This document shows positions 23,709-34,309 of a stretch of DNA of 64,000 nucleotides, in pieces. The position numbers were made by a program, and so were the translations under genes. This stretch comes from Melampsora larici-populina 98AG31. Taxonomy: Eukaryota; Basidiomycota; Pucciniomycetes; Pucciniales; Melampsoraceae. Numbering within the stretch: the stretch's first letter is position 1; each line of letters opens with the position of its first letter. Where the stretch lies: positions 432,084-496,083 of the forward strand of contig NW_006768796.1 of NCBI RefSeq assembly GCF_000204055.1, in the 5' to 3' direction. The notes under the pieces are model-generated. The model ran no database searches and had not been told where the DNA came from. It worked only from the letters and a program-made list of their open reading frames with translations.

Positions 23709-24874
23709 GGGGTATTCAAAACTCCAGAAACATGTCCCAGAAGTGTCAAGAAGTGACACCTCCAAAGTGTTTATGGGCATCTGGACTCTTCTGGGTCCCA
23801 GAAGAGTCTGTGCCCTCCATGAACGACAGATCCTTCTCATATCTCCCGCCACTTGGCATCAACTCAATCAACACCACACCATTGTACTCATCACCACCAA
23901 ACAATCTTCACTTTCAACTCCTGCCTTTATTTCTGCCTGTGTTGTTGGTCATCACCCAATATATCTTGGAAATGTTGAACCACTTATTATTAGGACTGAA
24001 TTTGACTCGGATTTGTTTTGTGTGCAAAATGATTTTTGTGAATAACAAATGAAAAGCTCAAAACCAATATCCATTCCAGAAACAAGTTGTTTTCTGATGT
24101 GCAAAAATGGAGTTTTGTTTCATTTCATCAAAGCATCTGTTTTACAATCACAAAACGAAATTCATTCGCTCTTTTCCATTTTGAAGAATTCCTAACCCGT
24201 ACTCAAACACAATCATTGATACCAATGTGGATAGAGAAAGATATACAAATAAACTATCTCTGAAAGATGAGATAGGGAAGGTGGAGGAGTCAGTTGTTGA
24301 AATTTGTTTGATTGTTAAGTTTTGATTGATTGCTGGATTTCAATCGATTTTTCAGTTTCAATCAATCATTCGATTTTGACTCAATTCCTCAATCTCAGTC
24401 TATCATCCGATTTTGATTGATTCTTCAACTTCAATTGTGATTTGATGTGACTGTTTATGTTGAAGTGAAGGAAAGAAAGGTGAGATGAAGTTATAAAATC
24501 AATATCCAAATTAGTAACAAATCAACTATGGAAGAGATGAATAAGAGAAAGTGACACACGCAGTTGGATGGATAGCTCCCCAGGATATTGGTGTGAAGAA
24601 CAAGTCAATTCCTTGAAGCTTTTGAAGGGAATGACAGTGGAATTTTGTTGTTTGTAGAGTGAAGAGTGTGACAATAGCCTAATACCTGCCGGGCTAAGAG
24701 GCGTTTCTAGCAAGACAGGCATGAGGTGATGGGGATGGGGGAATCATGGGGTTCTCAAATCTATCGAGAAATTCCCAGAAGTGACATCCAGAAAGACTTT
24801 GGAGGTGTCCCAGAAGTTTCTGGATGTCACTTCTTGACACTTCTGGGACACGTTTCTGGAGTTTTGAATACCCC
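23709..24874. mobile_element. 1,166-bp TIR element with TA target duplication
   Basis: The left end GGGGTATTCAAAACTCCAG and the right end CTGGAGTTTTGAATACCCC are inverted copies. Similarity continues for more than 50 bp, through GTCCCAGAAGTGTCAAGAAG and its reverse complement. TA flanks both ends (23707-23708 and 24875-24876). The interior holds TTTTGATTGATT-type repeats (24300-24430) and no intact transposase. The end resembles that of the MITE at 22147-22343, suggesting one family. Confidence 0.82.
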
Positions 24875-24910
24875 TACTGTACTACCCAATCATTGTTCTT
24901 CTTATGTTTC

Positions 24911-25566
24911 TTTTCAGGTTTGTCAAAAGCATTTTCAGGCTCCAAAGAGTTCACATTCAGTCATCAAGCTGGTGAGTTTGATTGCCTCTGTCTGAGATGA
25001 ATCTCAAGCTCTTAACAAATTTGACAACTTCTGATATTTAGCCTCTATTTGTGGGACTTTCAAGCCTTCACATATAGGTAGTCCGTTTTCTTACTCTAAC
25101 ATTGACTTTATATTATCTTGCACCTATAAACCATGTCCGATTCATCTTGCACTCTTCGCTGTAAGTGCATTTGTCCTCATCCTTTTACAGATTACTGATC
25201 AAAGTCTCTATGATATGTAGCCCAAAGTGTTCAAGCCAAAAGCCTCTCCATGGAGAACTTCAGCAAAAGCTACAATTTAAGCAGTCGAACAATTATGATG
25301 GAATTGCCACTATGCGGAATGAGTCAGGATGGTATTGTCAACGTCTACAATCTCTTCTTCGGTCCCTATTATCTCATGAGAGTGTTTTATTGTATTTGCT
25401 TCCTTCAAACATTTCATTACATTTGCAGCAGCTAAAAAGAGAACTTTCTGATAATCTGCAAGGGACAGCAATGAATAAATCTTACAAGAGTCTAGAGCAA
25501 AATGGGAAATTTGGAAACATCTCAGCTGAAACGAATGATAATGGTATCACCAAATTTGTCCTATAA
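24911..25566 (+). CDS. Exon-like segments of unknown gene
   Basis: Two coding-like stretches are visible: around 24911-24972, ending SSHSVIKL before a GTGAGT donor, and a 133-codon frame at 25165-25566 rich in Gln, Ser and Asn. They may belong to the same gene as the tandemly duplicated segments just downstream. No domain recognised. Confidence 0.3.
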
Positions 25567-25847
25567 TTCCCTCCATCTAACGAGTTTTTTTATTCATAGT
25601 GATGTCTTAATGTGTGTTTAAGTACTGTAGGTTGGGCACCCAAGAAGCAAGATCATACCAAAACTCTACAACATGGATGTACAGCAAAGAAATCACCTTG
25701 CAAGCGTAAGAGGCACTCGGACACATCCATGCTCCCCAAACCTGGATTTTTGTTAAACCAAACCAATCCGACTTGTGAGCCAAATGTAAAGTTTATATAT
25801 TCCAAGTACGAACTCTTATAGAAACCACTGCCCCTTTGTTAGATCTA

Positions 25848-27110
25848 AAAATGCCACAGGTGGGAATACAACGTAGGCTCTCTTTTCTTTTGCAGAATCG
25901 TTATGTGTGAGGAAAGCCTAGCGCTCATGAAATGTATTGTCTCTGTCTAGTTCAAGAAACTCCCTACAAGCGCAAGGGGAACAATTATACCATTCCAAGT
26001 TCCCTTCCCCTTTCCAATTGTGAGTAACCTGACCTCTATCAATCAAATCAAAAGCCAGCACATCAGATTGCTACTTATTGACTGCAACCAGCATATCCAG
26101 GTCTTCGCCAAAGACCTGTCTTTGTCCCCAATGACGCTCCAGTACGTGCTGGACATTCAACCAAAAGCAAGTTTAGTAAGACTGGAAGCTAAGGCACTCC
26201 ATCTCAGTCTGGAGCTCAAGCGCGTGGTGAGATTCCTATCTTATTTATTACATTGTCTCTCATTTCTGGCTGACAGAGGTGGATTCCCCACTTTGATAGA
26301 TCTCAAAAGGCCACAGTCGGGAACACAACGTAGGCTCTATTTTCTTTTGCAAAATCTTATGTGCGAGGAAAGTCAAGCGCTCATGAAAGGTATCATCTCT
26401 ATCTAGTTCAAGAAACTGCCTACAAGCACAAGGGGAATAATTGTACCGTTCCAAATTCCCTTCCTCTTTCCAATTGTGAGTACTTGACCTGTATCCAACA
26501 CATCAAAAGGCTTCACATCAGATGGCAACTTATTGACTGCAACCAGAAATATATCCAGGTCTTCTCCGAAAACCCACCCCTGTCCCCAATAATCCTCCAA
26601 TAACTGCTGGAAATTCAAACAAAGGCAAGGTTAGTACGACTGGAAGTTGCAGCACTTCATCTGAGCCTGGGGATCAAGTGGCTGGTGAGATTCCTATCTC
26701 ATTTTATTGCATTGTGTCAAAGGTCTGGCTGACAGGGGTAGACACCTCCACTTTGATAGGTCTCAAAAGGCCACAGGTGGAAGCACAGTGTAGGCTTTCG
26801 TTTTCTCAAATAGTTGTTAATTGTGACGACTGGTAAGAGCTCATGAAATGTATTGTTTCTATCTAGTACAAGGAACTCCCTACAAGCGCAACAAAAATAA
26901 TTTTACCAATTTGAATTCCCATCCTCTTCCCAATCTTTGCCAAAATCTCATGTCTGTCGCAAATGACCCCCTGCTATCTGCAGCTCATCTGAACATAGAC
27001 ACGGCTCATATTATTGGATGCTACGGCACTTCTTCTCAATCTGCAACTCAAGCAGATGGTGAGATTTCTCTCTTATTGTGTTATCTTGTGTTATAGTCCT
27101 GGCTGATAGT
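25848..27110 (+). repeat. Three tandem copies of a ~458-bp exon-containing unit
   Basis: The landmark CCACAG with flanking AACACAACGTAGGCTCT recurs at 25854, 26311 and 26771, giving periods of 457 and 460 bp. Each unit contains GCTCATGAAA, a TCTAGT(T/A)CAAG segment reading VQETPYKRKGNN or close variants, a Pro/Ser-rich stretch and a GTGAGATTCCTATCT donor-like end. The third copy is more diverged and truncated. The units look like a duplicated exon plus intron. Stops in copies 1 and 2 show the array no longer encodes one protein in a single frame. Confidence 0.75.
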
Positions 27111-27729
27111 TGATTGGTAAGGTTCGCTCTGTGGATGTGACAAGCAACTTCACGGAATCCTTCAAGAAGACTTTTGAGATATTGAACTTAACCTGCATGA
27201 ATTCCATCTTCAAAAGTGTTATCCAGTGAAATGACTGCTTATTGGAATTTTTCCAATGTCTTAGATTCTATTCAACAATGTTCCTTTGATGTACTTATTC
27301 ATATCAATTTCAGATATCAATGTATATATCCATTTTCTTTCTAATGTGCTCCTTAGTTTTACTCCCTTTTGACGGTGAATCAGATATGTTTTAAACTGGA
27401 TTGGTCGAAGTAGTTTGATTTAACTTTTGGTTTGAAAGTTTCAAGGCATCTTCAATTTCTTTATCATGTTGAGTTTGTGCATCATCAATATTCTTTGAGA
27501 AGTTCAGGATCTTCTTGTGCTTTGACTGGTGGCATATAAGCACCTAATAAAAGAAATCGGATCCATTAGAATCTCAAATAGTTTACAAGTATTGAATACT
27601 TACTATAAAAGTGTTCTTTTTTGAATGAAGCTGTCCAGCCAGTAGTATAAGAAACACGCTCAGCTGTGTACAGCTCCAAGTTCCACAAGAGAATGATGCG
27701 GAAACGGAGCTGATGCTGAGCGTCATGCT

Positions 27730-28060
27730 CTTATAGCAGTCCGGTTGGCACTGAGCTGCAGTTGTGGCACGTAGGCGTGAGACAGCCTACAACAAGTAGC
27801 TTCCATGTACCCAGAACACATTGATGTCTTGAGTTTGACAGGGTTACAAAATTCTTCTCCTCAACTAAGAACTGTGGAATTGCTTGTAATTCTTCAATTT
27901 CACTTTGAGACATGATACTTGTAGCAGGGCTACTTAATATATCAGTTGATAATTTTTTAGGATAAAAATTAAATTTATCTGGATCTTTGACTTGTAAACT
28001 TTGACATTTTGGTCCTGCAAGGGTTTCAAGATTATAATCTAACATTGCTGCCAATCTAAC
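27730..28060 (-). pseudogene. UFD2/E4 ubiquitin ligase fragment (core C-terminal part)
   Basis: The minus strand reads LAAMLDYNLETLAGPKC followed by LQVKDPDKFNFYPKKL and later MSQSEIEELQA. This matches the region of UFD2/UBE4 ubiquitin-chain elongation factors just before the U-box. No U-box follows, and the sequence drifts into non-homologous DNA after about 27870. The preceding part of the protein is recognisable on the opposite strand at 30830-31700, so the gene was broken and partly inverted. Confidence 0.6.
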
Positions 28061-29015
28061 AACAATTTCTGATTTGAACCTGATCTTGTGTTTTTGATTG
28101 GTCGTTCAGAAGGAAAGAAATCTTTCTGATGATTCTCAAGGAAGAAAGATCAATCAAACTATCTCAGCAGATCAGGTTGATGAACTATGTACAATTTTTA
28201 TTTGTCATATGCGTCTATTCCAAAGCTCGGGTTCAAGCAGGGTGTCAAGCTGACAAAAGGTGATTTGGATTGAAGTTTGAAGTGGAGAAAATTACAAGCT
28301 TGAGGAAATTTTTTATTAACATTGAATTGATTGAGATCCTTTTGCTTGGCTTGGAAACGGCCAATGATACTCAAATTCTTTCTCAGTTGAGGCAGTGACA
28401 TCCGTCGCGTGTGATCATTCCATATCAGGAAAAAACTGGAATTGCTCTGACATCCCTGTTCTTGGGAACATTCGATTGTTCGATTTGGGCCAGTTTGGGC
28501 CAAGTGAAATGAATGACCCGTTCAATTCTGAAATGGTCTTTGAATTGAATAGAATTCTTGTGAATTTTAAAACTGTTGTGTGGAAAGGCAGGTGTTGATT
28601 TGATTTCCTTCCAACCGTGTGCTTAATGTTGGACATATTTGGGGATGAATGGATGAATGGGTCTAACCCATTCAATCGGGAAAGGATCTCGATTGAACTC
28701 TCCGGATCAAAGGGACCCTTTTCTTTTGAAATTGACTGGCCTGGTTCCTTTGTTTCAAAGATAATCAATCGTTTGAGTCTACACCAGCCACCACCATCTT
28801 GTCTTTGAAGTCCTTCTGGCCTCAACATTTGTTGTCTTTCACATCCACTTTGGGTTTGTCTCTTCATTCGTATCAAAAACTATCGCTTTTACAAAAGACT
28901 TCTCTGGTACTCTACATCTCAATTGCACAGAGCATCCTAGGTCACTTTTCCCCCTAATTCACTGTTCTCATCTGCGTATTATGCTTGACCTCCTGCTTCG
29001 AACCTTGAGCTCATA
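28061..29015. other. No supported gene
   Basis: A 153-codon minus-strand frame at 28415-28876 is open but has no recognisable motif and overlaps a plus-strand frame. The region separates the UFD2 fragment from the second Tet-like copy. Confidence 0.4.
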
Positions 29016-30352
29016 TTGACACATAACCCTGAAGCTAAAGGTAGAGCAAGATATGTGGATTTAAAACAACGGATGAAGCAAACAAAAACAAAGCATAAGT
29101 CTCTGAGTACCATCCTTTCTTGCAAAAATTGTACCAAACGCAAGAATGCTGAAAAAAAGAATCAAAGTCGTCCACCACCCAACCACTGTGCTGCAAAGAA
29201 AGCTGAACTTACTGAACTTTATGGACTCCCGCCTGAAACAAAATTCTTGTTCTTCAAGAAAGGCAATAAATTGAAAAAGCCTTTTCAAATTCACTTCGGG
29301 ACTGTTGTATGCCTTGACAAAGACACCTGCTATCTACTAGCAGTGGTACAGTTTGTTGAGCATACTCCCGACAATTCAGCTTTATTTGAAAAACACAATC
29401 ACACTATTCCAACTGTTTACAAACATGCTAGAGCCCAAGGATTGGTCAAGATAAACGGTGCTGCAAAGAAAGCCAGGGCAATCCAAAAAAACTATGGCAA
29501 AATGTATGCAGCTGGTTTCAGACCTGGTTTTGATCCCTTAGTTAAAGCAGGTTAGTCTCTCACTAAATTTCTTCCAATGATCAGGTGAAACTGACATAAT
29601 TTGTTTCCAGCTGTGTACGCTTTCAATGCAACTACAAGGGCAAAGCTTTGGCGGACGCAAGAAGATCTCACCCATCAAGGAAATCTTCCTGCAATTGAGG
29701 ATTTCTTTGCTGAACGTTTTGTGAATTTATCTTCTTACACTTTTGAATCAAACACAGAAATTGCTTCACACACTGGTGCTCCTTTGTGGGCTGGACGATC
29801 TTTCTACGTCTCACCTAACGCACAAGTCTTTGCTTCCAACATTGCCGTCACATTTGACAAGGTTGTCAATGCACCTCACAATAACAACAATATCAGTCAA
29901 TATTCTTTTGGTTTCTTTACACATATCAACCGCAAAACTGGGAAACTTTACTAGCTAAAAACGATGAGTTTCAAGGCAATAATGTTGGATCTTGCTTCTT
30001 TTTGGACACCTACAACATTATGGTTGATTATGTGTGATGGTGTGGTGGAAATGCTGTGGAATAGCCACATTGAGCACCACACTTCAAATTCAGAAACTTA
30101 TAACGCTTGGAACGTTAGAGTTGTCCCTTCAAGAGGAAAAATCACTCGATTTGGCTGTGCTTGCCAGATCAACCAAACTTTGGTGGATATAATTAATCAA
30201 GTCAATGAGATGTGTGTTGATATGAACGATGAGGAGTGGGCAATTTTTGTGGAACTCTTTTGACCGGCTATCCTGAGGAGGCACGCAAGACAATGGCTAA
30301 GTTGGCTGCAAAAAATGGAATTAATGACCTCAGCTTATCATTTTTACCTTGA
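29016..30352 (+). pseudogene. Second Tet-like 2OG-Fe(II) oxygenase relative, decayed
   Basis: The first exon ends near 29552 and carries a basic N-terminus with a CxxC (SCKNCTKRK), then ELTELYGLPPETKFLFF and CYLLAVVQFVEH. A ~58-bp intron (to about 29610) leads to the catalytic region: FYVSPNAQVFASNIAVTFD, SQYSFGFFTHINRKTG, GVVEMLWNSHIEHHT and KITRFGCACQINQTL. Compared with the copy at 12.7-19.4 kb, the HxD iron motif reads HNN, losing the Asp, while the TRFG Arg is kept. A TAG at 29952-29954 lies in frame and the frame resumes at once. A one-base frame change near 30255 separates the last ~30 codons, ending at 30352. Family assignment rests on motif recall. The copy is probably inactive. Confidence 0.55.
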
Positions 30353-30829
30353 AATGTTATTAGTCAAAGACCACTTGTTTTCCTATATTTCTCATCTTCA
30401 CTTCTTTCACTCAAATGACTTTCCATTTGTATGTAATGTTTCATTGATCAGATCAACGTAAACAATCACTTTCAAGCAAAACTATCTTAACAGCTTGATC
30501 TTGAGCCCTACTTCACGTCATTTTTAGATTAATTGATCAAGTTGCTGGGGAATCATATCTGATGTCTTTAATTTTTTGGTTGGAGCTTTCATCTTGTGAA
30601 GCAAAGTTCACAGCCTATGAGGTCTAGATGTGTGATCCCAAGTTTCTAACCAAATGTAACAGCTTTTGCAGATTTGTATGACTTGGTGTCAGGTTGGCTG
30701 ATCCTACGCATCAACACCCTAAAGTTCTTATCAAGTGAGTCCAAATCCACTTTACATATATCCCAGCAAGTTGATGTTAGCTTGATCATATCCAGAGATT
30801 GCCCCTACCTCAAGATTGCCCTCTTGCCT
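30353..30829. other. Intergenic or decayed 5' part of the UFD2 pseudogene
   Basis: Short pieces of coding-like sequence lie in changing frames (for example CPYLKIALLPFE just before 30835), which would precede the conserved UFD2 core. No intact frame. Confidence 0.35.
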
Positions 30830-31720
30830 TTTGAATGTTACCTGAATATGTACTCGAGGGCGTGATCGAATTTTACTCATCCATTCCACGACATGCACCA
30901 GCCACCCTGCTTCAATCTTTGGCAGTGATAGACAAACTCTTGACATTCACCCCAGTATTTCTTACTACACCCTATTTGAAGAACTTTCACTTGAAACCAA
31001 AGTGCATTGAGATTTTGTTCTATTATAACACTCAATCTATCCCTGGCCGACCAAATGGGGTCCTTGGTGATGCACTTAATTGCCATCCAATGTCTTTATC
31101 TTGTCTTATTTTGGCCTTGATGCAGATCTATGTTGGTGAGTGGCTTATTGTTTCTAGCGCACTGCAAGGCATGTTCTGTCTGACTGTTTGCGTTTTTGGC
31201 CTCTAACAGAGGTTGAAATCACGGGTAGCCACTCCCAGTTTTATGATAAGTGTAATAGTCTATTGAGCCTACCTTTCATTGTGCTGACAATATCATCAAT
31301 CTGGCAGTGTTACCAATCTGATCACCAAATTACAATTGATTTTGATCTCATATAGATATTGCTTTGATCCTAAAGGTTTGGAACAATCAAACTCATCAAA
31401 TAGCCTTGAAGAAAGAATCCACTACCAAGTCTTTTATCCGATTTGCCAACTTATTAATGAACAATGTCACCTATCTTCTTGATGAGACTCTTTGACAATT
31501 ACAAGACGTCAATTGAATCAAGAGCAAGATGGCAGATAGCGCAGCGTGGATGGCTTTACCTGAATCATAACAAAAAGATGAAGAAAGTAGATTACATTCA
31601 TATGAACGACAATGTCCATCATTCTTAAGTCTTGCAAATGAGAATGTGAATATTTTGGAGACCTTTACAGAAGAAACACCAGATACGTTTTCAAAATCAA
31701 AGAATCCTTATTGTTAGGTT
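30830..31720 (+). pseudogene. UFD2/E4 ubiquitin ligase core, pseudogene
   Basis: The frame from about 30835 gives LPEYVLEGVIEFYSSIPRHA, VFLTTPYLKNFHLKPKCIE and IPGRPNGVLGDAL. After an intron-like gap (about 31206-31376) it continues with VWNNQTHQIALKKES, FIRFANLLMNNVTYLLDE, AAWMALPE and HSYERQCPSFLSLANENV. This order matches the UFD2/UBE4 core, which elongates ubiquitin chains on substrates. TGA codons (two in the stretch after LLDETL), a TAA (after ALPES) and the missing C-terminus show it is dead. It degenerates near 31700, about where the fragment on the other strand (27730-28060) would continue. Confidence 0.72.
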
Positions 31721-31739
31721 TTAGAATATTATCAGTAAA

Positions 31740-32530
31740 AATCTATCGAAGCTGGAAAACCAAAAAACCATTTGCTTTGTCTGGAAGAACTAAAGCTGAT
31801 CAGATCAAAGCTCATGGCAAGGCAGGTAAGGAAACCTTGGCCTAAAAGCTTTTCATGCGGTCATCCTGTTGCTTTGAGGTGCAAAATTGAAAGCTAAGTC
31901 TTCCCAACCATTCCGACATGTCTCATACCTCATTCACCGCTTCACCTATTAAAGCTGGTCCTTTGTCAATAGCAAATGGAAATGTCTCAGTTGGCCAAAA
32001 CCAGACTGCTGGAACTACAAGTTCCAATGAAAACATTGACATACTCACTGACATTTGTCTCCTTCAATACATTTCTTGTGCTTTTTACGAAGTACGGCAT
32101 ATTCTACTCCACTTTAACAATCAATACTTCAAATCAAACTTGAGGCTGCGTGCCTCCTTAAACCCCCTTCTTTTNNNNNNNNNNNNNNNNNNNNNNNNNN
32201 NNNNNNNNNNNNNNNNNNNNNNNNNNNNNNNNNNNNNNNNNNNNNNNNNNNNNNNNNNNNNNNNNNNNNNNNNNGCCATCTTACACTCGCAGCAAAGTAC
32301 AACATCTTACTTGAGAGTGTATCGTCAAGCGAGGGGAGAATCATCAGCTGACTCCTGGTGGCGTAGAGGTACATCACCTTGTCTTGGGACATTTCATACG
32401 TGACTTTGAAGACTTTGATGCAGAACTGAACCCAGAGGATGAGTTTGTTGATGAAGTAATTGACCTCTATTGTGAAGCTTCTAAGGATCATCACAAGAAT
32501 AAATCAAAGAGATTAAAAACAGAACAAAAA
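31740..32530 (+). CDS. Unknown gene crossing the assembly gap; acidic/basic C-terminus
   Basis: A frame from ATG 31918 (Ser/Thr-rich start) runs into the gap. After the gap an exon from about 32368, following a GTAG acceptor, reads HLVLGHFIRDFEDFDAELNP, then DEFVDEVIDLYCEASKD, and ends with a Lys-rich tail at the TAA near 32530. The two parts may or may not belong to one gene. The stop lies only a few bases from the end of the convergent membrane-protein gene. Confidence 0.35.
32175..32274. other. Assembly gap of 100 N
   Basis: Exactly 100 ambiguous bases, the usual placeholder for a scaffold gap of unknown size. Any frame crossing it is unreliable. Confidence 0.99.
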
Positions 32531-32542
32531 TAAAATAGAATT

Positions 32543-32933
32543 TCAAGAAGCACAAGAATATGATATAAAAAGATTTAAATAAACCACATCATTAAATCTG
32601 TAACTCTTCAGGTGCCTGCTAAGTTTTGAATGCACTCCAAACTGCTTCAAAAAAAATTCTAACATAGGGGTAAGAAAATACACCAAGGTGAAAATAGAAG
32701 GAAGATCAGTCAGAGTCTTCAGGAAGGGTATAACAAACCAAAGACTTACTGTACCACCACTCAAATTAATAATAACGACACCAATTAACCATAATGGATT
32801 GATTGGGGATTTACATTGAATTGATAAGTACAATTTACTAAATAGACAAGAAAACATTAGTTCCATGTTTGGTGATAATCGAATGCTTGACTCACAAACT
32901 AAAGAGTTGCCCAAGATGTTGTGTATGTATTAG
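32543..32933 (-). pseudogene. 3' exons of membrane-protein gene split by the giant CACTA element
   Basis: The remainder of an exon (32896-32933) ends at the strong donor GTGAGT. The next exon (32750-32837) encodes the hydrophobic stretch PLWLIGVVIINLSGG and ends at GTAAGT. A last exon (about 32543-32641) ends in TGA after LFISYSCAS. The introns are 58 and about 108 bp. The upstream exons of the same gene lie on the other side of the 19-kb element (52101-52974), and the reading frame matches across the removed insertion. I do not recognise the protein. It has several predicted membrane segments. Confidence 0.6.
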
Positions 32934-33040
32934 CACTACACCAAAGTGCATCTTTACCCAAGGGCCTAGAAAAATATTATGTATGTAGAAAAGTACCCTT
33001 TTCTGCTCCAATATAAGTCCTTGAGTCAAGAAAACTGTAT
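32934..33040 (+). repeat. Left terminal inverted repeat of the CACTA element
   Basis: The 107-bp terminus starts CACTACACC directly after the TAG target copy. The outer 44 bp are identical to the inverted right end and the inner part diverges mildly. Confidence 0.93.
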
Positions 33041-33523
33041 GACCAATTCAAATTCTTGAGCCAATAAAGTGCCGTTTGCACCTGTATAGCAACAAAACTG
33101 CCCCTAACCACGTGAAAATGAAGTGATGATTAGAACACCATTTAATTTTGTTGAATTTGACTTTCTAATCAATTCAATATAAAGAAAAACTAACAGAAAA
33201 AGTTGAGTATATACAGACTTCACATATTTCAATAGATACATTTCGGACAGACTGATAAAAGGCCACAAAGGAAACAAAAATAAATGAGCAGTAATTGAGA
33301 TCAGAAGCTAAATATACACGTATCACAACACAAATACATGTAGAGTACTAGGAAGACAACAAAAACAAGTGAGACATAGTTGATCTTTGCGCTGTTCAAA
33401 GAGAATTCAAGTTTATATGTAATCTGTGACGCGGGTATTGGCAAAGGAAGGTATTCAAAAAGATCAATATATGGCTTCAACTGCGAGCAATATAATTATT
33501 ACACTAACCTAGTATAATCGAGC

Positions 33524-34223
33524 TCAATCTTCAGCTCCAAGGTCAGCTTGAGCTGCTGCCTCTTTGATCTTGCCCTGTCTATCATAAAAGAAAAGATTGT
33601 TGATGAGTATGGGTTGTGATGCTGGATTGGAATCATGTCACTTACTCAATTGTAGGAGACGCCAATTTAGGAACCATGGATGAACTTGTCATCTGCACTG
33701 ACGGTTGACCGAACACGTTAGAGCGTCCTTCACCATCCGCATCATCAAAGGATTCAGAACGAGAGAGAGCTTTCAAGGTGTTGTTGGTGGCGGCAGTAGG
33801 AATTGATTCAAAGGCGTCATAGAAGACCTCATCAGAGGTCACAGAAGACGCTGCGAGATGTTCATCATTGCGACCTTCCAAACGGTTTAATGACCATGAC
33901 CAAGGTTGTCCTAACTCGGCATCCAAGGTGCTCGGCCATATGGCTGTTATCTCATAAAAGCTTCCATTTTCGAGGAGTCGCCAGTGCATCGGGTGGGCAC
34001 CATACCTCGGTAAGTAATCCAGATACTGTGAGCAAGCTCTGAACCGGTGACCAAAGAGGCCACAGTAGAAGCATTGGTCGAGCCCTTGTTTCACTTGGGG
34101 CAACGCCTCGTCTGGTATTTGAAGAGGAGACGCCTCAGACTTTTCACGTTCCAACATCCTGAGTCGAATCCGTTCATTGCGGGTGATAGGTGTGTGATTG
34201 GCGGTGAGACTTTTGGCAGACAT
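33524..34223 (-). CDS. CCHC zinc-knuckle protein (CACTA cargo)
   Basis: The start is the ATG at 34223. The first exon runs to 33646 and is followed by a 67-bp GT-AG intron (33579-33645) and a short last exon ending at the TGA at 33524-33526. The protein is about 210 residues. Around residues 50-64 is a perfect zinc knuckle CFYCGLFGHRFRAC (C-x2-C-x4-H-x4-C), as in retroviral nucleocapsid and many RNA- or ssDNA-binding proteins. It is followed by an aromatic-rich region (AHPMHWRLLENGSFYEI, then PWSWSLNRLEG) and a Ser/Thr/Asp-rich tail. No gag capsid, protease or RT lies next to it, so it is not simply a retrotransposon gag. The frame has no lesion. The role inside the transposon is unknown: nucleic-acid binding is the inference, and a captured host gene is the alternative. 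Confidence 0.7.
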
Positions 34224-34309
34224 GATGGTGTAAGTACGTAGGAGGTATGAGAGTTGGGATTGGTATAAGATGGGAACACTTGATATGATGACCGGTTTGT
34301 TAAGATCAA

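Noticed and set aside
31918..32494. ORFs running through the N block on both strands
   Set aside because: Translation across 100 unknown bases is meaningless. Only the parts outside the gap were considered.
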